From assembly GCF_000473085.1 (NCBI RefSeq), contig NZ_AXBA01000011.1:47886-111885 (forward strand): a stretch of DNA of 64,000 nt, in the 5' to 3' direction. Position 1 is the first letter of the stretch, and every line of letters begins with the position of its first letter. This DNA comes from Azorhizobium doebereinerae UFLA1-100 (GTDB lineage Bacteria; Pseudomonadota; Alphaproteobacteria; Rhizobiales; Xanthobacteraceae). The position numbers and the translations under genes were made by a program. The notes beneath the pieces were generated by a model. The model did not search any database, was not told where the DNA came from, and saw only the letters and a program-made list of their open reading frames with translations. Of this stretch, positions 58,059 to 64,000 are shown piece by piece.

Positions 58059-59354
58059 ATGACGCCCGCGCCCCGCTACGGCTGGTATGGCGACGATTTC
58101 ACCGGCGCCAGCGACACGCTGGCCGTGCTGGCCCAGCGCGGGCAGCGGGCGCTGCTGTTCCGCGGCCTGCCGACGCCGGAGCAGCTTCGCCGCGCCGGGC
58201 CGCTGGATGCGGTGGGCATCGCCGGAGCCTCCCGCGCCATGGGCCTTGCGGACATGACCGCGGAGCTCGGGCTGGTGGCGGCCTTCTTCGCCGGCCTCGG
58301 GGTGCGGGTGCTGCATTACAAATGCTGCTCCACCTTCGACAGCGCGCCGCAGGTGGGCAGCATCGGCCATGCGGTGTCCGTGCTCGCCCCGTCCTTTCCC
58401 AATCCGTTCCGCCCCATCGTCGGCGGCCAGCCGAACATCGGGCGCTACTGCACCTTCTCCAACCTGTTCGCGGCGGCGGGCACCGGCGGGGAGGTGCACC
58501 GCATCGACCGCCATCCCACCATGAGCGTCCATCCCGTCACCCCCATGGGGGAGGGCGACCTGCGGCGGCATCTGGCGGCCCAGGGGCTCGGTACCGTCGC
58601 CGCGCTGCATTACCCTGCGTATGCGGATGAGGCGGCGGCGCTCGACGCCCGTCTCGCGGCGCTGCTGACGGCGCATCCCGACGCGGTGCTGTGCGACATT
58701 GCCGGCGCCGACGACCTTGCCGTCGTCGGCCGGCTGATCTGGGGGGCCGCGGAACGGGCGACGCTGCTGGCTGTGGGGGCAAGCAGCGTCGCCCAGGCGG
58801 TCTGCGCCCATTGGGGCGCCGAGCCGGTGCCGCCGGCTCCGCTCGCGCCGGCGCAGGGGCCGGTGTTCCTGCTGGCCGGCAGCCTGTCGCCGGTCACCCG
58901 GCGGCAGATGCAGGCGGCGGTCTCCTACGCGCCGGTGCCGCTCGACGCCGCGCGCCTTGCCCGCGATCCGGCCTATGCCGCCGACGGCGCGCAGACCATC
59001 GCCGGGCTGCTGCGGGCTGGCCGGTCCGTGCTCGCCACCACCGCGCCGGAGGGCGGGGAGGGGGAAGCGGCCCTCGGCCCGGCCGAGGTGGCGGCGGCCA
59101 CCGCCGCCTTCCTCACCGCCGTGCTTGCCCGCGCGCCGGTGCGCCGGCTCGGCATCGCCGGCGGCGACACGTCGAGCCGGGCGGTGCAGGCGCTCGATCT
59201 GTGGGGCCTGTCCTATCTCGGCGCGCCCTCGCCGGGCGTGGCGCTGTGCCGGGTGCACAGCGATGCGCCCGCGCTCGACGGCCTCGAACTCATGCTGAAG
59301 GGCGGCCAGATGGGCTCGCCCGATCTGTTCGAGCGGCTTCTCCACGGCGGGTGA
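58059..59354 (+). CDS. DUF1537-family kinase (3-oxo-isoapionate kinase-like)
   Basis: A 431-residue kinase. The N-terminal domain has WYGDDFTGASDTLAVLA and YKCCSTFDSAP, and the C-terminal nucleotide domain has AGGDTSSRAVQAL and ends MLKGGQMGSPDLFERLL. It is longer and only distantly similar to the DUF1537 kinase at 14 kb. Coupled to a RuBisCO-like gene 10 bases upstream, it probably phosphorylates 3-oxo-isoapionate or a close analogue. Last gene of the LacI-controlled operon. Confidence 0.87.
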   Translation: MTPAPRYGWYGDDFTGASDTLAVLAQRGQRALLFRGLPTPEQLRRAGPLDAVGIAGASRAMGLADMTAELGLVAAFFAGLGVRVLHYKCCSTFDSAPQVGSIGHAVSVLAPSFPNPFRPIVGGQPNIGRYCTFSNLFAAAGTGGEVHRIDRHPTMSVHPVTPMGEGDLRRHLAAQGLGTVAALHYPAYADEAAALDARLAALLTAHPDAVLCDIAGADDLAVVGRLIWGAAERATLLAVGASSVAQAVCAHWGAEPVPPAPLAPAQGPVFLLAGSLSPVTRRQMQAAVSYAPVPLDAARLARDPAYAADGAQTIAGLLRAGRSVLATTAPEGGEGEAALGPAEVAAATAAFLTAVLARAPVRRLGIAGGDTSSRAVQALDLWGLSYLGAPSPGVALCRVHSDAPALDGLELMLKGGQMGSPDLFERLLHGG

Positions 59355-59370
59355 ATTCAGCCGCGCCCCC

Positions 59371-59397
59371 TGTCGGCGCGGGCCGGTGTCCTTCGTC
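59371..59397 (+). promoter_or_regulatory. Candidate ECF42 promoter
   Basis: TGTCGG (59371-59376), a 17-base spacer and CGTC (59394-59397) resemble the TGTCGA/CGWC promoter pattern described for ECF42 sigma factors. It lies about 120 bases before the DGPF gene, whose partner is an ECF42-type sigma factor. Weak by itself; the context adds support. Confidence 0.4.
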
Positions 59398-59409
59398 CTT
59401 GGAACATCA

Positions 59410-59459
59410 AAGGCGCGGCGGCCTTCCGCAAGCCGCGCCTTGGCCGTTCCCGGCCAAGG
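59410..59459 (+). promoter_or_regulatory. Two overlapping hairpins in the leader of the DGPF/ECF genes
   Basis: Hairpin 1 pairs 59410-59419 (AAGGCGCGGC) with 59432-59441 perfectly; hairpin 2 pairs 59438-59445 (CCTTGGCC) with 59452-59459 perfectly. They share CCTT at 59438-59441 and so cannot form together. It may act as a terminator for the upstream kinase operon, as an attenuator for the downstream genes, or both. Confidence 0.5.
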
Positions 59460-59514
59460 GTTTGAGGCGGATCGCATCCGGCCCTAAGCTCCCGGCCCCG
59501 GAGGAGACGACAAC

Positions 59515-59883
59515 ATGCAATATGCCATCCTGTGCTACCATTCCGAGGAAGTGGTCGGGGCCTGGAGCGCGGAGGAGGACGCCGCCGTCATGGCCCGCCT
59601 GTCCGTGGTGCAGGAGCGGCTCTTGAAGGAAGGCCGTCTCGGCCCGGTGGTGCGCCTCCTGCCCACCACCACCGCCACCACGCTGCGCAAGGACAGCGAC
59701 CCGCCCCTCGTCATCGACGGCCCGTTCGCCGAGACGCGGGAGCAGCTGCTCGGCTTCTACATCGTCAATGCCGACAGCCTGGACGCGGTGCTGGACATCG
59801 CCCGCGACCTCGGACAGGCCAATCCCGGCGGCTCCTACGAGATCCGCCCGCTGGCGCTGTTCTTTCCCGGCCCGCTCGCGTGA
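59515..59883 (+). CDS. YCII/DGPF-domain protein
   Basis: A 122-residue YCII-related protein with the DGPF signature (VIDGPFAETREQLLGFYIV) and the YAILCYHSEE start. DGPF proteins are nearly always encoded next to ECF42 sigma factors, and they seem to be targets or partners of them. GGAGGAGA precedes the ATG. The sigma-factor gene follows after 24 bases. Biochemical function is not established. Confidence 0.9.
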   Translation: MQYAILCYHSEEVVGAWSAEEDAAVMARLSVVQERLLKEGRLGPVVRLLPTTTATTLRKDSDPPLVIDGPFAETREQLLGFYIVNADSLDAVLDIARDLGQANPGGSYEIRPLALFFPGPLA

Positions 59884-59907
59884 GGGCGGTGTCATGAGCG
59901 CCGTGTC

Positions 59908-61176
59908 ATGAGCGATCTCGGCATGGGCGATCCGGCCTGGATCCACGCCACCCTGGCCGGGGCGCGGCCGCAGGCGGTGGCGGCGCTGCTGCGCTATTTC
60001 CGCAATCTAGACGCCGCCGAGGAGGCGGTGCAGGACGCCTGCCTCCGCGCGCTGAAGCACTGGCCGGACAACGGTCCGCCGCGCGATCCGGTGGCTTGGC
60101 TGGTGATGGTGGGCCGCAATGCCGGCATCGACGGCGTGCGCCGGCAGCGCAGGCTCACGGCCTTGCCGGACGAGGCCGTGCTGTCCGACCTGGAGGACGC
60201 GGAGGCGGATGCCGCCGAGCGGCTCGACGGCGCGCATTATCGCGACGACGTGCTGCGCCTCATGTTCATCTGCTGCCATCCGGATCTGCCGCCGACGCAG
60301 CAGATCGCGCTCGCCTTGCGCATCGTCTCCGGCCTGTCGGTGAAGCAGATCGCCCGCGTCTTCCTGGTGGGCGAGAGCGCCATGGAGCAGCGCATCACGC
60401 GGGCCAAGGCGCGGATCGCGGCGGGCGCCGTGCCGTTCGAGGCCCCCGGCGCGGTGGAGCGGGCCGAGCGCCTCGCCGCCGTGGCGGCCATGCTCTATCT
60501 CGTCTTCACCGAAGGCTATTCGGCCGCCGGGGAGAGCGCCCGCCTGTGCGAGGAGGCGATCCGCCTCGCCCGGCTGCTGCTGCGCCTGTTTCCCGCCGAG
60601 CCGGAGCTGATGGGGCTGCTGGCCTTGATGCTGCTCCAGCATGCCCGCGCCGCCGCGCGCTTCGATGCGCAGGGCGCCGTCGTGCTGCTGGAGGACCAGG
60701 ACCGGCGGCTGTGGAACCGGCCGCTGATCACCGAAGGGCTGGCGCTGATCGACAAGGCCATGCGCCATCGCACGCCCGGCGCCTACCAGATCCAGTCCGC
60801 CATCGCCGCGCTGCATGTGCGCGCCGAGCGGCCACAGGAGACCGACTGGGCGCAGATCGAGCGGCTCTATCTGGCGCTGGAGCGCCTCAACCCCTCGCCG
60901 GTGGTGACGCTCAACCGCGCCGTGGCGGTGTCCAAGGTGGCGGGGCCGGAGGCGGCGCTGGCCGTGGTGGCGCCGCTGGAGGGCCGGCTGTCGGGCTATT
61001 TCTATTTCCACGGCGTGCGCGGCGGGCTGCTGCTTCAGCTCGGCCGCAGGCGGGAGGCGCGGGCGGCCTTCGACCGGGCCATCGCGCTCGCGTCCACGGC
61101 GGCGGAGGCGGCGCATATCCGCATGCATCTCGACCGGCTGGAGCGCGAGGCCGCAGGCGACGCCGGCCCGGCATGA
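59908..61176 (+). CDS. ECF-family RNA polymerase sigma factor, ECF42-type
   Basis: A 422-residue sigma factor, more than twice the length of ordinary ECF factors. Sigma2 is about 20-90 (RNLDAAEEAVQDACLRALKH), sigma4 about 120-180 (LSVKQIARVFLVGESAMEQR), and the long C-terminal extension has TPR-like helices (NPSPVVTLNRAVAVSKVAG, ARAAFDRAIALA). This layout, with a DGPF gene upstream and no anti-sigma factor, defines ECF42. In that group the extension controls activity. Confidence 0.9.
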   Translation: MSDLGMGDPAWIHATLAGARPQAVAALLRYFRNLDAAEEAVQDACLRALKHWPDNGPPRDPVAWLVMVGRNAGIDGVRRQRRLTALPDEAVLSDLEDAEADAAERLDGAHYRDDVLRLMFICCHPDLPPTQQIALALRIVSGLSVKQIARVFLVGESAMEQRITRAKARIAAGAVPFEAPGAVERAERLAAVAAMLYLVFTEGYSAAGESARLCEEAIRLARLLLRLFPAEPELMGLLALMLLQHARAAARFDAQGAVVLLEDQDRRLWNRPLITEGLALIDKAMRHRTPGAYQIQSAIAALHVRAERPQETDWAQIERLYLALERLNPSPVVTLNRAVAVSKVAGPEAALAVVAPLEGRLSGYFYFHGVRGGLLLQLGRRREARAAFDRAIALASTAAEAAHIRMHLDRLEREAAGDAGPA

Positions 61177-61323
61177 ACGCATCCGCTTCGCCCGGTGAAG
61201 GCCATGCGCGCGCATTGTGTTTCCAACCTGACGCAGGGCGGCGGCCCGCCGCCGATCCGGCCACGGGGGAGGCCGCGGCGGCCGATCGCGGTTTGACGGG
61301 ACGCAAGGACGTGGCATGCCTGG

Positions 61324-61335
61324 CCTTCTAGAAGG
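61324..61335. promoter_or_regulatory. Perfect palindrome upstream of the P-type ATPase
   Basis: CCTTCTAGAAGG is a perfect 12-bp palindrome flanked by GG on both sides, 31 bases before the ATPase start. It could be an operator or a short hairpin in the leader; no regulator is identified. Confidence 0.35.
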
Positions 61336-61365
61336 GGCCGTCTCCCTTCGCGAAGGCTTCCGCCC

Positions 61366-63942
61366 ATGCTCTCGCGTCCCGTTTTCCCGCGCCCCCTCGC
61401 CGCTTCCGCCGGGCTGCCCCCGGCCGCCGCTTTCTGGACGAAGGGCGCCGATGCGCTCCTCGCCGGGCTGGAGGCCCGGCCGGAGGGGCTCTCCGCCGGA
61501 GAGGCGCAGGCGCGCCTTGCCCGCTGCGGGCCCAATGTGGCGGTGGCGCGCGGCCGGCGCTCTCTGCTGGCGAAGCTGCTGAAGCGCCTCGCCGAGCCGC
61601 TGGTCGCCATCCTGCTGATCGCCGCCGCCGTCTCCGGCGCCACCGGGGACTGGCAGAGCTTCGTCATCATCGTCTGCATCGTCCTGTTCTCCATCGGCCT
61701 CGACCTCGTCCAGGAGGAGAAGGCCGAGGCGGCGGTGGAGGCCTTGAAGCGCGCCGTGGCGGTGACCGCGCGGGTGCGGCGGGACGGGGCCTGCCTCACC
61801 GTCCCGGTGCGCGAGATCGTGCCCGGCGACGTGGTGGAGCTGACCGCCGGCGACCTCGTGCCGGCGGACGGCATCCTGCTCTCCGGGCGCGGCACGCTGG
61901 CCAATGAGGTGGCGCTGACGGGCGAGGCCTACGGGGCGGAGAAGGCGCCCGGCGCCTGCGCCGCGCCGGACGTGGCGGACGCCACCAACGCGCTGTTCGC
62001 CGGCACCAGCATCGTCGGCGGCGAGGCGGTGATGCTGGTGGTGGCCACCGGCCCCGGCACCCGCTTCGGCCATGTGGCGGCCTCGGTGCAGGCCAAGGTG
62101 GCGCCCGGCGCCTTCGAACGCGGCATCCATGCGCTCGGCATGCTGATCCTGCGCCTCACCGGCTTCCTGGTGCTGTTCGTGCTGCTCACGCAATTGGTGC
62201 AGCACGGCCTGTCGCTGGAGGCGTTCCTGTTCGCGGTGGCGCTGGCGGTGGGGCTCACCCCCGAACTGCTGCCCATGATCACCACCGTCACCCTGTCGCG
62301 CGGGGCGGTGCGCATGGCGGCGCGCAAGGTGGTGGTGAAGCGCCTGTCCGCCATCCACGACCTCGGCGCCATGGACGTGCTGTGCACCGACAAGACCGGC
62401 ACGCTCACCGAGGCGCGCATCGCCCTGACCGGCAGCTTCGCGGCGGACGGGAGCGAGAGCGCGCATGTGGTGGCGCTGGGCCGCCTCAACAGCCATTTCG
62501 TCGGCGGCATGCACAGCAATCTGGACGACGCGCTGCTGGCCGACGGGCCGGGGGAGTGCGCCGGCATCCGCCGGCTGGACGACCGGCCGTTCGATTTCGA
62601 GACCCGCCGCGCCACCGTGCTGCTGGAGGGGCCGCAGGGGCGTTTCCTCGTCACCAAGGGCGCCCCCGAGGCGGTGCTGGCGCTATGCACTGAGGTGGAG
62701 CTGCCCGACGGCACGCGGGCGCCGCTGGACGCCGCCGCCCGCGCGGCGATCACCGGGCGCATGGAGGCCAGGGGGCGGGAGGGGCTGCGCCTGCTCGGCG
62801 TCGCCCGCGGGCCCGCCGCCGGGGAGGCATGCGAGATCGCCGAGGAGGGCGTGGCCTATGCCTTCGCCGGCTGCCTGGTCTTCCTCGATCCGCCCAAGGC
62901 CTCCGCCACCGAGGCGATCGCCCGCCTCGCGGCCGCCGGGGTGCGGGTGAAGATCGTCTCCGGCGATGCCGGGCCGGTGGTGCAGCATCTGGTGGAGACG
63001 CTGGCCCTGCCGGCGCGCGGCATGCTGACCGGCGCGCAGATGGAGGAGATGAGCGACCTCGCGCTCGCCGCCCGGGTGCAGGGCACGGACCTGTTCGTGC
63101 GCGTCTCGCCGGAACAGAAGGGCCGCATCGTGCGGGCGCTGCGCCATCGCGGGCACACGGTGGGCTTCATCGGCGACGGCATCAACGACGCCCCCGCCAT
63201 CCACATGGCCGACGTGGGGCTGTCGGTGGAGGGCGGCACCGACGTTGCCCGCGAGGCGGCCGACATCATCCTGCTGGCGCCCGATCTCGGCGTGCTGGCG
63301 GACGGCGTGGCGGAAGGCCGCCGCACCTATGCGAACATCATGAAATACGTGCGCATGGGCACCAGCTCTAACTTCGGCAACATGCTGTCCATGGCGGCGG
63401 CCTCGCTGGTGCTGCCGTTCCTGCCGCTGGCGCCGCTGCAGATCCTGCTCAACAACCTGATCTACGACTTTTCCGAGATCGGCATTCCGTTCGACCAGGC
63501 GGATGCGCAGGACCTTGCCCGGCCGCAGGCCTGGGACATGGGCGCGGTGCTGCGCTTCACGCTCATCATGGGGCCGTTGTCCTCGGTGTTCGACCTCGCC
63601 ACCTTCGCCGTGCTGCATCTGGGCTTCCACGCCGGCGTCGAGGTGTTCCGCACCGCCTGGTTCGTGGAATCCATCGCCACCCAGATATTGGTGATCTTCA
63701 TCATCCGCACCCGCCTGCCGGTGTGGAAGAGCCGGCCGGACCGCGTGCTCACCTTGACCTCGCTCGGCGCGCTGGCGGTGGCGCTGCTGCTGGCGCTCAC
63801 TCCCATCGGACGGGAGATCGGCTTCGCGCCGCTGCCGCCGCCGCTGCTGGCGGCGATCGCGACGCTGACGGTGCTCTATCTGGTCGTGGCGGAGGGGCTG
63901 AAGCGCGTTGCCATCAAGCCGCCGCGCCGCCACAGGGCGTAG
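61366..63942 (+). CDS. MgtA-like P-type cation-transporting ATPase
   Basis: An 858-residue P3B-type ATPase. In order: actuator domain with LTGEAYGAEK, helix 4 motif VGLTPELLPMITTVTLSRG, phosphorylation site CTDKTGTLTEA, nucleotide domain with VTKGAPEAVLALC, hinge GDGINDAPAIHMADVG and the MgtA-type ending SSNFGNMLSMAAASLVLPFLPL with NNLIYD. These match magnesium transporters MgtA/MgtB. The actuator loop reads TGEA instead of TGES; the catalytic Glu is kept. The start at 61366 has GAAGG upstream. No MgtC is present nearby. Confidence 0.9.
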   Translation: MLSRPVFPRPLAASAGLPPAAAFWTKGADALLAGLEARPEGLSAGEAQARLARCGPNVAVARGRRSLLAKLLKRLAEPLVAILLIAAAVSGATGDWQSFVIIVCIVLFSIGLDLVQEEKAEAAVEALKRAVAVTARVRRDGACLTVPVREIVPGDVVELTAGDLVPADGILLSGRGTLANEVALTGEAYGAEKAPGACAAPDVADATNALFAGTSIVGGEAVMLVVATGPGTRFGHVAASVQAKVAPGAFERGIHALGMLILRLTGFLVLFVLLTQLVQHGLSLEAFLFAVALAVGLTPELLPMITTVTLSRGAVRMAARKVVVKRLSAIHDLGAMDVLCTDKTGTLTEARIALTGSFAADGSESAHVVALGRLNSHFVGGMHSNLDDALLADGPGECAGIRRLDDRPFDFETRRATVLLEGPQGRFLVTKGAPEAVLALCTEVELPDGTRAPLDAAARAAITGRMEARGREGLRLLGVARGPAAGEACEIAEEGVAYAFAGCLVFLDPPKASATEAIARLAAAGVRVKIVSGDAGPVVQHLVETLALPARGMLTGAQMEEMSDLALAARVQGTDLFVRVSPEQKGRIVRALRHRGHTVGFIGDGINDAPAIHMADVGLSVEGGTDVAREAADIILLAPDLGVLADGVAEGRRTYANIMKYVRMGTSSNFGNMLSMAAASLVLPFLPLAPLQILLNNLIYDFSEIGIPFDQADAQDLARPQAWDMGAVLRFTLIMGPLSSVFDLATFAVLHLGFHAGVEVFRTAWFVESIATQILVIFIIRTRLPVWKSRPDRVLTLTSLGALAVALLLALTPIGREIGFAPLPPPLLAAIATLTVLYLVVAEGLKRVAIKPPRRHRA

Positions 63943-64000
63943 GCCGGCCTCACCGCCGCTCGGCCTCCGTCTCGGCGTGAGAGATGGATTTACCGCTCTG

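Noticed and set aside
60007-62514. An 835-residue minus-strand open frame
   Set aside because: Lies opposite the ECF sigma factor and the P-type ATPase, both clearly real; composition is typical of a shadow frame.
1-64000. CRISPR arrays, tRNA or rRNA genes, insertion sequences or phage genes
   Set aside because: Looked for spaced direct repeats, cloverleaf-like segments, transposases and integrases on both strands; none found. The short tandem repeats seen are leader or coding minisatellites.

Overview
The window is GC-rich and gene-dense. It looks like a catabolic accessory or chromosomal region of an alphaproteobacterium, most likely order Hyphomicrobiales and possibly Xanthobacteraceae-like (Xanthobacter, Starkeya or Ancylobacter). 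That placement is inferred from the mix of sox, ben/cat, TRAP and LIV genes, codon style and Tat signals; no rRNA, tRNA or housekeeping marker is present to prove it. Nearly every gene concerns uptake and oxidation of small organic acids, aromatics or reduced sulfur, and most blocks carry their own local regulator with a readable operator.

Layout. 0.2-1.8 kb: an OFA-type MFS carrier behind a candidate sigma-54 promoter with two tandem palindromes. 2.1-11.8 kb: a minus-strand operon encoding a three-subunit molybdenum hydroxylase, a complete LIV-type ABC importer and a CoxG-like protein, with a divergent TetR regulator and duplicated operators. 11.9-23 kb: a FadR-type GntR regulator between a DapA-like aldolase and a plus-strand operon for a four-carbon sugar-acid pathway (DUF1537 kinase, PdxA2-like dehydrogenase, Fe-ADH, sialidase-like pseudogene, NitT/TauT-type ABC importer, SDR). 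The same 16-bp operator sits in front of both transcription units. 22-29 kb: an IclR-controlled set (SDR, BKACE enzyme, MFS, HpaI aldolase, cupin, DUF6282). 29-31.4 kb: class II aldolase and class III aminotransferase. 31.6-33 kb: a chemoreceptor with a CZB zinc domain.

33.6-42.2 kb is the most unusual block. It joins a membrane-exported isoquinoline-oxidoreductase-like molybdoenzyme (IorAB-like), flavocytochrome c (FccAB) and SoxXYZA in one tightly packed run, followed by a response regulator and histidine kinase. soxB and soxCD are absent, SoxY lacks the usual GGCGG carrier tail, and fccB is interrupted by an in-frame TGA where the family has Trp. 42.3-51.9 kb: a complete benzoate to beta-ketoadipate enol-lactone route (benABCD, catABC, AAHS transporter, pcaD-like hydrolase) with a divergent LysR regulator and a perfect BenM/CatM-type site. 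52-59.4 kb: a LacI-controlled TRAP transporter, VOC protein, RuBisCO-like protein and DUF1537 kinase, resembling the 3-oxo-isoapionate branch of apiose catabolism. 59.5-61.2 kb: a DGPF/YCII protein and ECF42-type sigma factor behind a leader with two mutually exclusive hairpins. 61.4-63.9 kb: an MgtA-like P-type ATPase.

Two genes, the sialidase-like gene and fccB, each carry a single in-frame stop with intact sequence on both sides in the same frame. These are recent pseudogenes or consensus errors and should be checked against reads before the pathways are interpreted.
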